Shown piece after piece: positions 1 to 9,309 of a DNA stretch of 64,000 bases. The stretch is from Burkholderiales bacterium (GTDB taxonomy: Bacteria > Pseudomonadota > Gammaproteobacteria > Burkholderiales > Burkholderiaceae_C): NCBI GenBank assembly GCA_017307855.1, contig JAFKGD010000002.1:186001-250000 (forward strand), in the 5' to 3' direction. Every line of letters starts with the position of its first letter. The first letter of the stretch is position 1. The position numbers and the translations under genes were made by a program. The notes beneath the pieces are model-generated. The model saw nothing but the letters and a program-made list of their open reading frames with translations, was not told where the DNA came from and searched no databases.

Positions 1-2577
1 GACGAGCGCGCCTGGCCGCTCGTCGTGGCCAGCATGCTGATCATTGCGCTGGGCGTGGCCTGCGGCTGGCACTTCACCAACCGGCTGTTCCTGCGGCCGA
101 TCGCCGCGCTCCATGCCTTTGCCCGCCAGGCACAGCGCGGCGAGACTCCCCCGCCCTTGCGCCTGCCCAGGTCAGCGGCCCTGGAGCTGCACCGTACGGC
201 AGCGGTGCTCAACGAGGCGATGGAGCAGCTCGCCCGCAACCGGGACGCGCTGGAAGCCCGGCTGCAGCAGAGCAACGACACGCTGTTGATGCAGAAGCTC
301 TTCCTGCACACGCTGCGTGACGGCGTGGCGGCGGTGGACATGAAGGGCAACTTCCTGGTCTACAACGACGTGATCGCCAAGATCTTTCCGGGGCGCACGC
401 TGGTGCCCACCGAAGAGTGTCCCGGCGCCTACGGAGCGCACGACCCCGAGACGGGCGAACTCATCGACTACCGGGAGATGCCGGTCTACCGCGCCTGGCA
501 GGGAAAGCGCGGGCGCATGGACATCGAGATCCGCAACGCGCGCTTCCCGCGTGGGCGCATCTTCCGGCACCGCTACCAGCCGCTGGTTCACGATGGCCGG
601 ATCATCGGGGCCTCCATCGTGCTGAGCGACGTCGATGCCACGGCGCGGCTGGAACGCCGGCGCAAGGCCGACATGCAGACCATGCAGGTGCTGAACCGTC
701 GTCTGGAGGCGGCTGCTGCCGCCGCCACCATCGGCTACTGGGAACTCGACGCCGCTTCGGGCCAGCTCTGGTGGTCCCGGGATTGCTATCGAATCTTCGG
801 CATTCCCCAGGGCCAGGCCGTGAGCCTGCCGGATCTGGCCGATGCCGTCCATCCCGACGACAGGACGGTGTATGCCGGGCTGCAGGCCCGCATGTCCACG
901 CACGACGGGCCTTACGAAGCGCGGGTGCGTATATACACCCAGACCGGAGAGATCCGGTGGCTGCTGATCCAGGGCCGGCCGACGGCGACCGGCGGTGCAC
1001 AGGCCACGCACACCGGCATCTACAAGGATGTGACGGAGAGGCAGCTGCAGAGCGACCAGAACGACATGCTCATGCGCGCGGTGCAGAAGATCAACGATCT
1101 GGTGATGATCTTCCAGACTTCCGGCAACGACATCGCCGAGGCCCAGTGCCTCTTTGTCAACGATGCCATGCGCGCCGCGCTCGGCTCGCAGCCCAGCGTG
1201 GCGGTGCTCCAGCAGCGCCTCAGGCGTTCGGACGGCACGCGACAGGTCCAGATGGCTCTGGACCTCGGCAGCGCGCGCCGCTTCTCGGCTCAGCTGGTTC
1301 CGGCCGACTCGGTGTCGGCACGCTGGCTGGACGTCGAAATCAACCCGCTGCGCCACCCGTTCGCCGCCGACGACCTCTGCGTGTGGATCGTCATGGCGCG
1401 CGACGTGACCGAACAGCACCACTTCGAGCAGGCCAACCGGCGGCTGCTGCGCGACATGCAGCGCCTCAACGAGACGCTTGAATCCGAAGTGCGCGAGCGC
1501 ACGCTCGAGCTCGAACGCGAGAAGTCCTACTACAAGGCCCTGGCCGACAACATTCCGCAGTACCTGTGGCGGTACGAGGAGAGCCGGGGTCTGACCTACG
1601 TCAACCGGCGCTGGAGCGAGCTGATCGGCTCCCAGGATCCGCTGCGCGATTCGCTGTCCCTCGTGCGCAAGTACATGCATCCGGACGATCTGGCGGAAAT
1701 GCGCTCGCTGCTGAAGGTGCATGCCCGCACCCGCACGTCGTTCAAGGGAACGCACCGCTTCCTGCGCAACGGCGTCTACGACATGACCACGGCCTATGTG
1801 GCGGCCCCGATCCTGGACGCCCAGGGCAACGTCGAATCATGGGTGGGCCTGGACATCGACATCTCCGACCGCATAAAGGCCGAAGCCGAGTTGCGCGAGT
1901 CCAATGCCTTCCTGCAATCGTTCTGCTATTCCGTATCGCACGACCTGCGCTCGCCGCTGTCGCTCATCGACGGTTTCTCCAACCTGGCCATCCGGCAACT
2001 GCCGCCATCGGCCGGCAAGGCCGCCGCCCACGTGCGCCGTGTGAAGGAATCCGCATCGCACATGAGCGAGATCATCGAAGGCATGCTGTCGCTGGCCAAG
2101 CTCTCGCAGCAGGAACTGCGGCGCGAACCCGTCGACCTGAGCGCGCTGTGCGAAGCCATCAGCCAGCGCTACGCGGCCCGCTTCGCGGATCGCCACGTCA
2201 CCGTCCGGATCGCGCCCGGCATGCAGGCCAGCGCCGATCAGCGACTGGTGGCGATCGCACTCGACAACTTTTTCAGCAATTCCTGGAAGTTCACGGCCCA
2301 ACAGCAACAGGCCTGCATCGAAGTCGGGCAATCGCAAGAAAATGTATTCTTTATCCGTGACAATGGCGCCGGCTTTGATGCCGGACGGGCGACCCGACTC
2401 TTCGAGATGTTCGAGCGAATGCACGACAGCACCCATTTCGAAGGCACGGGCATCGGCCTGGCGATCGTGCATCGCATCGTCAATCGGCACGAAGGAAAAA
2501 TCTGGGTCGAGGCCCGCGAAGGACACGGTGCCACGTTCTTCTTCACCCTCGGTCCGGATCATCGAACTATTGCTTGA
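1..2577 (+). CDS. Multi-PAS hybrid-type sensor histidine kinase (5' end outside window)
   Basis: The frame is open to the left edge, so the N-terminus is missing. What remains starts in a hydrophobic transmembrane segment followed by a HAMP-like linker and coiled coil, then several PAS/PAC domains between about codons 95 and 640. It ends in a HisKA domain with the phospho-acceptor in SVSHDLRSPL (His at codon 647 counted from base 1) and a HATPase domain with an N-box (DNFFSNSWKFT), a G1 box (DNGAGFD) and a G2 box (GTGIGLAIV). The family autophosphorylates on His and passes phosphate to a response regulator. The partner is very probably the gene starting 9 bases after its stop. The signal sensed cannot be read from the sequence. 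Confidence 0.93.
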   Translation, partial: DERAWPLVVASMLIIALGVACGWHFTNRLFLRPIAALHAFARQAQRGETPPPLRLPRSAALELHRTAAVLNEAMEQLARNRDALEARLQQSNDTLLMQKLFLHTLRDGVAAVDMKGNFLVYNDVIAKIFPGRTLVPTEECPGAYGAHDPETGELIDYREMPVYRAWQGKRGRMDIEIRNARFPRGRIFRHRYQPLVHDGRIIGASIVLSDVDATARLERRRKADMQTMQVLNRRLEAAAAAATIGYWELDAASGQLWWSRDCYRIFGIPQGQAVSLPDLADAVHPDDRTVYAGLQARMSTHDGPYEARVRIYTQTGEIRWLLIQGRPTATGGAQATHTGIYKDVTERQLQSDQNDMLMRAVQKINDLVMIFQTSGNDIAEAQCLFVNDAMRAALGSQPSVAVLQQRLRRSDGTRQVQMALDLGSARRFSAQLVPADSVSARWLDVEINPLRHPFAADDLCVWIVMARDVTEQHHFEQANRRLLRDMQRLNETLESEVRERTLELEREKSYYKALADNIPQYLWRYEESRGLTYVNRRWSELIGSQDPLRDSLSLVRKYMHPDDLAEMRSLLKVHARTRTSFKGTHRFLRNGVYDMTTAYVAAPILDAQGNVESWVGLDIDISDRIKAEAELRESNAFLQSFCYSVSHDLRSPLSLIDGFSNLAIRQLPPSAGKAAAHVRRVKESASHMSEIIEGMLSLAKLSQQELRREPVDLSALCEAISQRYAARFADRHVTVRIAPGMQASADQRLVAIALDNFFSNSWKFTAQQQQACIEVGQSQENVFFIRDNGAGFDAGRATRLFEMFERMHDSTHFEGTGIGLAIVHRIVNRHEGKIWVEAREGHGATFFFTLGPDHRTIA

Positions 2578-2586
2578 GGACGTTTC

Positions 2587-3234
2587 ATGGGAGATGCCAA
2601 CGATTTCGCGGATTCGCAAGGGCCCGTTCCCGGCGAAACATATTGCGGCACCACTTACGCTGCGCGCTTGCTCGATGCGTCGGTCGGCACTGTCCAGCAG
2701 CTCGTCGAGCGCGGGGAATTGTCCGCATGGAAGACCAAGGGCGGGCATCGCCGGGTCTCGCTGTCCTCCATCGAACAGTACCTCAAGCGCACAGGCGGCA
2801 GCTCCCCGAGCGTGGCGGCCCCGGACAAGCCGCTGCGCGTTCTGATCGTCGAGGACGGCAAGGCCGAGCAGATCCTCTATCGCGAGAGCATCGAGGACTG
2901 GGGCCTGCCCATCGACGTCACCATCCTCGCCTCGCCGCTGGAGGCCATGCTGGACATCGGGACCCTGGAGCCCAAGGTCCTGGTCACCGACATCGACCTG
3001 CCAGTACTCAACGGACTGGAGATGGTGCGCACCATCCGCAACACCTCGAATTTCGACCAGATGCACGTGATCATCATCACCGGCCTGAGCGCAGAGGTGA
3101 TCGAGGAACGCGGCGGCATTCCGGAAGGCGCCTTCCTGCTGGGCAAGCCGATCGACTTTTCGTGGCTGCACGGTTTCCTGAGCGCCCTGACCAACGAACA
3201 GTGGATCAGCCGCCACAGCAACGGGGCGCGCTGA
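2587..3234 (+). CDS. Response regulator with N-terminal MerR/excisionase-like HTH and C-terminal receiver
   Basis: A 215-residue protein. Residues about 20-67 form a winged-helix/MerR-type DNA-binding module (AARLLDASVGTVQQLVERG, then KTKGGHRRV). Residues about 80-205 form a CheY-like receiver with the acidic pair E89/D90, the likely phospho-acceptor D135 in VTDIDLP, and the conserved Lys in the LGKP motif. The order is the reverse of ordinary response regulators, which carry the receiver first. The ATG at 2587 follows a GAGGA ribosome-binding site overlapping the kinase stop, so the two genes form one operon and presumably one phosphorelay. Confidence 0.9.
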   Translation: MGDANDFADSQGPVPGETYCGTTYAARLLDASVGTVQQLVERGELSAWKTKGGHRRVSLSSIEQYLKRTGGSSPSVAAPDKPLRVLIVEDGKAEQILYRESIEDWGLPIDVTILASPLEAMLDIGTLEPKVLVTDIDLPVLNGLEMVRTIRNTSNFDQMHVIIITGLSAEVIEERGGIPEGAFLLGKPIDFSWLHGFLSALTNEQWISRHSNGAR

Positions 3235-3250
3235 AGTCGCCTCCTGCCAT

Positions 3251-4213
3251 CTAGTCGTCCGACAGGAACTGCTCGCGGGCGTCTGATTCAGCACGCAGCC
3301 GGCCGACGCCCACACCGAGTTCGGCCCGCTCGTCCCACAGCTGGTCGAGCATGAAGTGGACGAAATTCTTCTGCGCCGGCATGAGCGCACGGCCACGCGG
3401 GCGGGTCAGGAGGATCGTGCGGGCCACGCGATCCTCGTCCCAACGGCGGCTGACCAGCCTTCCGTCGACCGGACAGAAGAGCGCCGGCAGCAGGGCCACC
3501 CCCAATCCTTCAGCCACCATGCTCAGGAGCGTGGAGGGCTGATCGACCTCGATGAATTTCTCGCCTTCGAGCCCCCATCGGTAGAGCGGCTCCATCATTT
3601 CTCGGAACACAGAGCCTTTGCGCAAAAGGATCAGCGTCTCCCCGCGCAGATCGCGCGGACCGATCTCGCGCCTGGCGGCCAGGCGATGCTGCGATGACCC
3701 CACCCATCGCAGCGGGTCGTGAAGCATCGGCATCCATCGGCAGGTCTCGTCCTCGAAGCCCTGGGTCTGGATCGCTACGTCACCCAGCCCCGCCCGGATC
3801 TCGTCGGCCAGCTGCCGATCCGGCAGATCGTGGATGTCGATCTTCACCTGCGGCCAGGCGACGCCGAAGTCGCGCACTGCGCGCGGGATCAGCCGCTGGG
3901 CAATCGACGGAATGCTCATGAGGCAGACAGTGCCCTCCTGCGCCTGTGACCACTGCCGCAAATGCGCCGTGAGGCGCGTGTGCTGTTCCACCACCGCGCG
4001 CGCGTTTTCGTAGAAGACCTTGCCCGCTGGCGTCAGCGAGAGCCGCCGCGTGGACCGGTCGATCAAGGTGAGCCCGGCCAGTTCTTCCAGCTTGGCGATC
4101 GCCTGGCTCAGCGCGGGCTGCCCCATGTGCAGCTTCTCGGCCGCACGGGCCATCGAGCCGATGTCGACCACCGTCGCAAAAGCGTGGAGGTGCTTGGGGT
4201 TGAAGAAGTTCAT
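3251..4213 (-). CDS. LysR-family transcriptional regulator
   Basis: A 320-residue LysR-type regulator. The N-terminal winged HTH (residues about 4-62: HLHAFATVVDIGSMARAAEKLHMGQPALSQAIAKLEE) is followed by a periplasmic-binding-protein-like effector domain. The start is set at the ATG at 4213 because homology begins there; the open frame continues upstream as non-coding shadow. It is divergent from the sulfatase-Bug-epimerase cluster with 98 bases between starts, the usual arrangement for a LysR protein controlling its neighbours. The effector is unknown; a substrate of the sulfatase cluster is a reasonable guess. Confidence 0.92.
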   Translation of the reverse strand: MNFFNPKHLHAFATVVDIGSMARAAEKLHMGQPALSQAIAKLEELAGLTLIDRSTRRLSLTPAGKVFYENARAVVEQHTRLTAHLRQWSQAQEGTVCLMSIPSIAQRLIPRAVRDFGVAWPQVKIDIHDLPDRQLADEIRAGLGDVAIQTQGFEDETCRWMPMLHDPLRWVGSSQHRLAARREIGPRDLRGETLILLRKGSVFREMMEPLYRWGLEGEKFIEVDQPSTLLSMVAEGLGVALLPALFCPVDGRLVSRRWDEDRVARTILLTRPRGRALMPAQKNFVHFMLDQLWDERAELGVGVGRLRAESDAREQFLSDD

Positions 4214-4221
4214 TTTCTCCG

Positions 4222-4240
4222 AATTATCCAACGGATTATT
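4222..4240. promoter_or_regulatory. Candidate LysR operator in divergent promoter region
   Basis: AATTATCC-AAC-GGATTATT is an inverted repeat with one mismatch, lying 9 bases upstream of the LysR start and about 70 bases upstream of the divergent sulfatase. A TTGACG -35-like hexamer at 4245-4250 faces the sulfatase. Position and symmetry fit a LysR autoregulatory and activation site; no experimental support. Confidence 0.4.
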
Positions 4241-4311
4241 CGATTTGACGCAATAACCACCCCTTTCTAGCATTCGCCGGATTGCCCCCATGGCCCGACC
4301 GACACTGACCC

Positions 4312-5823
4312 ATGAGAACCGTCTTCGTCCTCTTCGACTCCCTGAACCGCCGCACGCTCGGGAGCTACGGCGGCCAGGCGATAGCGACGCCGAACTTCGA
4401 TCGGCTTGCAGCCAGATCCGTGACCTTCGACAACCACTACGTCGGCAGCCTGCCGTGCATGCCTGCACGGCGCGACCTGCACACCGGCCGGCTGAACTTC
4501 CTGCACCGGGGATGGGGGCCGCTGGAGCCTTTCGATCATTCATTCGCCGCGCTGCTGCACAAGTCCGGCGTCTACTCACACCTGATCTCCGACCATTTCC
4601 ACTACTGGGCCGATGGCGGGGCGACCTATCACAACCGCTACGACACCTACGAATTCATCCGCGGCCAGGAAGGTGACCCGTGGAAGGCGATGGTGGAGCC
4701 GCCGTGGCAGCGCTTCGAGCAGACGTATCACGCCAAACAGTTCTCAAGGCAGCGGCGCAACAAGCTCTCGCGTCACATGATCAACCGGGAGCACATCCGC
4801 GACTATGCAGACTTCCCGTCGGTGCGCTGCTTCGACGCGGGCCTGGACTTCATCGGCACCAATGCCGGAGCCGATGGATGGCTGCTGCACCTGGAGACGT
4901 TCGATCCGCACGAGCCCTTCCACGCGCCAGAGCGCTTCCGTGAAGGCCTGCCGACCGGCTACCGGGGCCCCATCCTGGACTGGCCCGCCTATGCGCGCGT
5001 CAACGAGACATGGGAGGAATGCGAGGAGCTTCGTGCCAACTATGCAGCCATCGTGAAGCTGTGCGACCACGAGCTCGGCCGGCTGCTCGACGAATTCGAC
5101 AGCCGCGATATGTGGAAAGACACTGCGCTGGTCGTGACGACCGACCACGGCTTCCTGCTGGGCGAGCACGACTGGTGGGCCAAGAACATCATGCCCTGCT
5201 ACAACGAAGTAGCGCACATCCCGCTGTTCATCCATCACCCGGATTTCGCCGCCCTCGCCGGCCAGCGCCGCTCCCTGCTCACGCAGACGATGGACCTGAT
5301 GCCCACGCTGCTGGACATCTTCGGCGCACCCACGCCGGCAGAGGTCACGGGCAGCTCGCTCCTGCCCGCCCTGCGCGACCCGGCCCACGTCAACCGCGCG
5401 GCCAACATCTATGGTGTCTTCGGCAGCGCCGTCAACGTCACCGACGGACGCCATACCTGCTTCATCTATCCGCCGGACGTGCATGGCGGGAACCTGAACC
5501 AGTACACGTTGATGCCCATGCACATGAAGGAGCTGTTCTCGCTCGACGAGCTGCAGGACGCGCAGTGGATTCCCAGCGCCTCCTTCGCCAGGAACTCGCC
5601 CGTGATGCGCGTGCCGGCGACGCCCAAGTCACCGTTCTACAACCACCAGGGACCGGGCGTTCTCAAGGATGCCGAGAGCGCCCTCTACGACCTCCACACC
5701 GATCCCGGCCAGCTCGCGCCCATCCAGGATCGGCCGGTGCAGGAGCGCTTGCGCGAACTCGCGCGCGTGGAAATGCGGCGGCACGACGCCCCGCCCGAGT
5801 ATTTCGAGCGCCTCGCGCTCTGA
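4312..5823 (+). CDS. Sulfatase (alkaline phosphatase superfamily)
   Basis: A 503-residue sulfatase-family hydrolase. The N-terminal metal-binding strand (VFVLFDSLNRRTLGSYGG) and the CxPxR active-site signature (CMPARRDLHTGR, the Cys being the formylglycine precursor) are visible. Further in is the second metal motif (TTDHGFLLGEHDWWAKN). No signal peptide is evident, so a cytoplasmic site is likely. It is the first gene of a cluster with a Bug receptor and an aldose epimerase, suggesting breakdown of a sulfated organic or sugar compound. Phosphonate monoester hydrolases share the fold and are an alternative. Confidence 0.85.
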   Translation: MRTVFVLFDSLNRRTLGSYGGQAIATPNFDRLAARSVTFDNHYVGSLPCMPARRDLHTGRLNFLHRGWGPLEPFDHSFAALLHKSGVYSHLISDHFHYWADGGATYHNRYDTYEFIRGQEGDPWKAMVEPPWQRFEQTYHAKQFSRQRRNKLSRHMINREHIRDYADFPSVRCFDAGLDFIGTNAGADGWLLHLETFDPHEPFHAPERFREGLPTGYRGPILDWPAYARVNETWEECEELRANYAAIVKLCDHELGRLLDEFDSRDMWKDTALVVTTDHGFLLGEHDWWAKNIMPCYNEVAHIPLFIHHPDFAALAGQRRSLLTQTMDLMPTLLDIFGAPTPAEVTGSSLLPALRDPAHVNRAANIYGVFGSAVNVTDGRHTCFIYPPDVHGGNLNQYTLMPMHMKELFSLDELQDAQWIPSASFARNSPVMRVPATPKSPFYNHQGPGVLKDAESALYDLHTDPGQLAPIQDRPVQERLRELARVEMRRHDAPPEYFERLAL

Positions 5824-5849
5824 CCACAAGGCAAACAAGGAGACACAGC

Positions 5850-6809
5850 ATGAAGAGATGGATCTGGGGCGCAGCCCTCGCGCTGGCGCTCGCGCCGGCA
5901 TTCGCCCAGGACACGTTCCCGGGCAAGCCCGTGACGCTGGTCGTCGCCACGCCACCTGGCGGCGTGACCGACAAGGTCATGCGCGTGGTGGCCAAATCGT
6001 TGCAGGAGAAGTGGAACAACACGCCTGTGCTGGTCGACAACCGCCCTGGCGCGGCGGGCAACATCGCGTCGCAGCACGTGGCCAAGGCGGCTCCCGATGG
6101 CTACACGCTGCTGGTCTCGGCGGGACCGTTCGCCATCAACCCCGCCCTGTTCAGGACGCTTCCCTTCGATACCCAGAAGGACTTCACGCCCATCGGTCTC
6201 GTTGCGAGTTTTCCGAGCGTGCTGCTCGTCCATGAATCGTTCCCCGCGAAAACCTATGCCGAGTTCGTCGCCGTCGCGCGGGGCGCCGAACCCCTGAGCG
6301 TGGCCTCGCCCGGCAACGGGACGGCGCAGCATCTGGCGCTGGAACTGATGCGAAGCGCGAGCAGGTTGAACATCAATCACATTCCCTACAAGGGCGGCGC
6401 GCCGGCCATGAACGATCTGCTCGCCGGCCATGTGAAGGTGATGATGACCAACATGGGAGATGCGATGCCGCAACTCGGCTCGGGGCGCATTCGTCCTCTG
6501 GCGTTGACGGGCAGGAGCCGTTCGGCATCGCAGCCGAATGTGCCGACATTTTCCGAACTCGGCGTGATGGACTTCGAGGCCTCGGGCTGGATCGGCCTGC
6601 ACGCACCGGCCGCGACGTCGCCTGCCATCATCGCCAAGGTCAACCGCGACCTGGCCGCAGCCCTGGCCGACCCCGCCGTTCGCCAGACGCTGGCCTCCAT
6701 CGACGCGAGCGTGCGCACCACATCCGTGCCGGAGTTCCGTCAGTTCATGGACACCCAGTTCGCCAAGTGGAAAGAGGCTGTCGACCTCTCTGGCGCGAAG
6801 GTGGACTGA
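5850..6809 (+). CDS. Bug-type (TctC) periplasmic solute-binding receptor
   Basis: A 319-residue tripartite tricarboxylate transporter receptor-like protein. The start at 5850 follows an AAGGAG site and gives a clean signal peptide ending in AFAQ. The mature part shows family motifs: VTLVVATPPGGVTD, the Pro/Gly-rich VDNRPGAAGNIA, APDGYTLL, and the HIPYKGG segment. Bug proteins bind small organic anions in the periplasm; they are hugely expanded in Bordetella and relatives and are often orphaned from TctAB, as here. The ligand cannot be inferred beyond the sulfatase/epimerase context. Confidence 0.92.
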   Translation: MKRWIWGAALALALAPAFAQDTFPGKPVTLVVATPPGGVTDKVMRVVAKSLQEKWNNTPVLVDNRPGAAGNIASQHVAKAAPDGYTLLVSAGPFAINPALFRTLPFDTQKDFTPIGLVASFPSVLLVHESFPAKTYAEFVAVARGAEPLSVASPGNGTAQHLALELMRSASRLNINHIPYKGGAPAMNDLLAGHVKVMMTNMGDAMPQLGSGRIRPLALTGRSRSASQPNVPTFSELGVMDFEASGWIGLHAPAATSPAIIAKVNRDLAAALADPAVRQTLASIDASVRTTSVPEFRQFMDTQFAKWKEAVDLSGAKVD

Positions 6810-7709
6810 TTGCGGCTGGGCTGGGCACCTTCACTGCGGCTGGCAGCCGACGGCTACGAGGCGCACGTCTCGCCGATGGCTGGCGCGCGCGTGTCGCGGC
6901 TGGTCTGGCAGTCCCGCGGCGCGGCGCGCGACCTGATCGTTCCCACAGCCCCATCCGCAGCCGCGTTCGATCCGGATCACTGGCCCAAGTGTGGCGCGTT
7001 TCCCATGGTTCCCTACACCAACCGGTTGCTCGATGGCAGGGTCTGGTGGGCGGGTCGGTCATGGCAGACACGGGTGGCGCCGGGGCAAAAACATGGCGTG
7101 CACGGCTTTGGCCATCGCGTTCCCTGGCACGTCGAATCGCACACTTCGAGCCATGCCGCCCTGGTGCTGGAGCATGCGCAAGCGTCTCCCGAATGGCCGT
7201 GGCCCTTCGCCGCGCGTATCGAATACGGGCTCTCTGCCCAGGGACTGTCCGTGTCGATCAGCGTGAGGAACACTGCGGATGAGCCCGCACCTGCATCGAT
7301 CGGTTGGCACCCTTACTTCGCCAGTGGGTGGAGATCCGCTGCCGATCACCCGGCGCGGAGCATCCACGACCTCGGTGGCGACGGACTGGCTTATCCCCGC
7401 GATGCGGACCCGTCAGCTGCCCCGCCAGTGGCGCGCGACGGTGTGGCGCATACCTTCGTCTTCGAGAATGCACCCTCGCCCTGGAAGCTGCGCTCGGCCC
7501 ACGGTGAAGTCCTGACACTGGGCCATGACGGCCTGCACGTCGTGTATCACCAGCCGGCCTGCCGTGACTACGAATGCGTCGAGCCCATCACTGCGCTGCC
7601 GGGCACGATGACCCGCGCAGCAGAAGCAGCGGACGGCGGCATTTCTCTGAGTGCGGGCGGGATCCGCCACCTGCACTGCCGGCTGAGCGCATCCATCGAG
7701 GAAAACTGA
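6810..7709 (+). CDS. Aldose 1-epimerase family protein
   Basis: A 299-residue galactose-mutarotase-like protein. The key motif YTNRLLDGRVWWAG, the HGVHGFG motif with the catalytic-type His, and IGWHPYF are characteristic of aldose 1-epimerase/YeaD-like enzymes. The first possible start is TTG directly abutting the Bug-receptor stop, so translation is probably coupled. It would interconvert sugar anomers in the cytoplasm and completes the sulfatase-Bug cluster. It is the last chromosomal gene before the proposed ICE boundary. Confidence 0.85.
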   Translation: MRLGWAPSLRLAADGYEAHVSPMAGARVSRLVWQSRGAARDLIVPTAPSAAAFDPDHWPKCGAFPMVPYTNRLLDGRVWWAGRSWQTRVAPGQKHGVHGFGHRVPWHVESHTSSHAALVLEHAQASPEWPWPFAARIEYGLSAQGLSVSISVRNTADEPAPASIGWHPYFASGWRSAADHPARSIHDLGGDGLAYPRDADPSAAPPVARDGVAHTFVFENAPSPWKLRSAHGEVLTLGHDGLHVVYHQPACRDYECVEPITALPGTMTRAAEAADGGISLSAGGIRHLHCRLSASIEEN

Positions 7710-7758
7710 GCCGTGCGGGTAGGCCGCACACGATGACGCGCCAGATCGGAGGGAGATG

Positions 7759-7776
7759 TGGAGCGGGTGACGGGAA
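7759..7776 (-). other. attL: ICE left attachment site (3' end of tRNA-Gly)
   Basis: TGGAGCGGGTGACGGGAA is the reverse complement of TTCCCGTCACCCGCTCCA: the last T-loop bases, the T-stem 3' strand, the acceptor 3' strand and CCA of a tRNA-Gly whose 5' acceptor strand would be GCGGGTG. The rest of the tRNA is absent on this side, so this is a duplicated 3' end, not a gene. ICEclc-family elements integrate into the 18-bp 3' end of tRNA-Gly, so length, identity and position before the bisR/alpA cassette all fit. The whole tRNA-Gly should sit beyond the right window edge, next to the integrase gene. Confidence 0.68.
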
Positions 7777-8008
7777 CAGCACCCGGTCGCTAACTCGTTT
7801 ATTACGAACGTCTTTTCCGATCCAAGCGTCACGGAATGGACTCGATTGTGGACTCAAGTCTTCGGCCTGGTCAACGCAGGCCGTTGTGGGTGATCCAAAG
7901 CGAGCCAAGCACATCCACCAACAGCCAGAGCATCGGATTTCATTCCGAAGTCTATCTGTCCACTGGCACATCACGCCACAGGCCGCAACGGACAGGTGAG
8001 CTGCGTCC

Positions 8009-8917
8009 TCAAAGGACTGGCTCATCATCGACCGGCGCGGCCCCGTCTTTCACCCGCTCGATGAACCGCCTCATGGGCTCCGAGGGTTCGCCCCGGCGGC
8101 GCAGCAGGTAGGTAGAGAGCATCGGTGGGGTGCCGGCCAGGGGACGAATGGAGATGTCCGGGCGCTGTAGCGTCTGCCCCTGCGAGGCGATGGCGAAGCC
8201 GATGCCGTAGCCGGCGCCGACCAGGGTCAACATCACGCCGAGGCTGGTCACTTCATCGACCAGCTTGAGCGGCGTGCCTGCGTCCTGCAGCAGCGCTTGA
8301 ATCTGATGGCGGCAGCCCGATCCCGATTCGGGATGGCACAGAACCAGCGGAAACTTCAAGGCTTCGGGCAGCGGCACCTGCACGTGTGCCAGCAAGGGAT
8401 GGCGTGCGGGCACGATCACCGACAGCGGGTCGGTCCACACCGGCTCGGCGACGAGGCCATCATGCACCGCGTTTGACAACGCAAAGCCGATGTCCAGCAG
8501 ATCATCGTGCAGCATCTTGAGCTGCTGCGCGAACGGCAGCTCGAAGACGCGAATCTCCAGCTCGGGCTCCTCCTCACGGCTGCGTGCCAGCAGGGTGGCG
8601 ATGCGGGGCTGCGCCAGGCTGTCGCAGATGGCGATGCGCAGATGGCCCTGGTAGCCCTGTGCCGCCGCCTTGGCGCTCTTGACTGCCTGCTCCACGGTGG
8701 CCATCACGCGCCGGCATTCGCCGAGGAACACCTGGCCGGCCCAGGTCAGCCGCGTCAGGCGTGTGCTGCGGTCGAACAACTGCACGCCAAGCTGGCTTTC
8801 CAGGTCGCGCATCGCACGCGACACAGGCGACTGCTCGATGCCCAGACGCTCGGCTGCACGGGCCAGATGCAGTTCTTCCGCAACTGCGACGAAGTAACGC
8901 AGCAATCTGAAATCCAA
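8009..8917 (-). CDS. LysR-family regulator, ICE left end
   Basis: A LysR-type regulator of about 302 residues. The N-terminal HTH (DFRLLRYFVAVAEELHLARAAERL, then QSPVSRAMRDLE) is followed by a substrate-binding-like effector domain. The TTG at 8917 is preferred over an upstream GTG at 8923 because AGGAGG lies about 4-6 bases before the TTG but abuts the GTG. It is clearly paralogous to the LysR at 9822-10733, sharing AVAEELH, QSP.SR, PARHPLLAH and PLVLCHP. ICEclc uses a LysR activator (TciR) upstream of bisR; either paralogue is a candidate for that role, which is inference only. Confidence 0.88.
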   Translation of the reverse strand: MDFRLLRYFVAVAEELHLARAAERLGIEQSPVSRAMRDLESQLGVQLFDRSTRLTRLTWAGQVFLGECRRVMATVEQAVKSAKAAAQGYQGHLRIAICDSLAQPRIATLLARSREEEPELEIRVFELPFAQQLKMLHDDLLDIGFALSNAVHDGLVAEPVWTDPLSVIVPARHPLLAHVQVPLPEALKFPLVLCHPESGSGCRHQIQALLQDAGTPLKLVDEVTSLGVMLTLVGAGYGIGFAIASQGQTLQRPDISIRPLAGTPPMLSTYLLRRRGEPSEPMRRFIERVKDGAAPVDDEPVL

Positions 8918-8923
8918 GGCCAC

Positions 8924-9309
8924 CTCCTGTTTGTCTTCTTCTGGTTCGGCCTCTCGGACGCCAGCATCTACATCCGCATCCCGTCAGCACCTCCTTCGAT
9001 TGCATCGCGTCGAAGCACTCATGCCTGTCGGGAGCCCGTCGCCGACACGCGCGGAGCTGGCCGGCGCACACAGCCGGACACTGAATGCTGATGGCCATGT
9101 TTGCTGCTGCCATGCCAGGGCGGGCGGCCAAGCAATATGACGCAGGCGTTCCTGCGAACCAGGGCCGCGAAGACGATGCTGCGTCCGCAAGGCTGGTAAA
9201 TCAGCCGGTGTGCCGAGCACCGCGCGCAGGCGCTCACGCGTGTCGGAGTTCGCGATCGGTGCAGCCGACGACGACACGCCGGCGTCAGGGCGGGCGTGCC
9301 GATGCAGTT
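8924..9309. other. Non-coding/degenerate stretch between LysR and exbD remnant
   Basis: No frame here has a recognisable protein. The minus strand downstream of the exbD stop continues open in one frame, but the translation is Arg/Ala/Ser-rich without domain features. It most likely contains further decayed sequence from the locus that supplied exbD. Confidence 0.5.

Noticed and set aside
172-1755. 527-codon minus-strand frame opposite the histidine kinase
   Set aside because: Compositional shadow of the kinase; no start context or domain.
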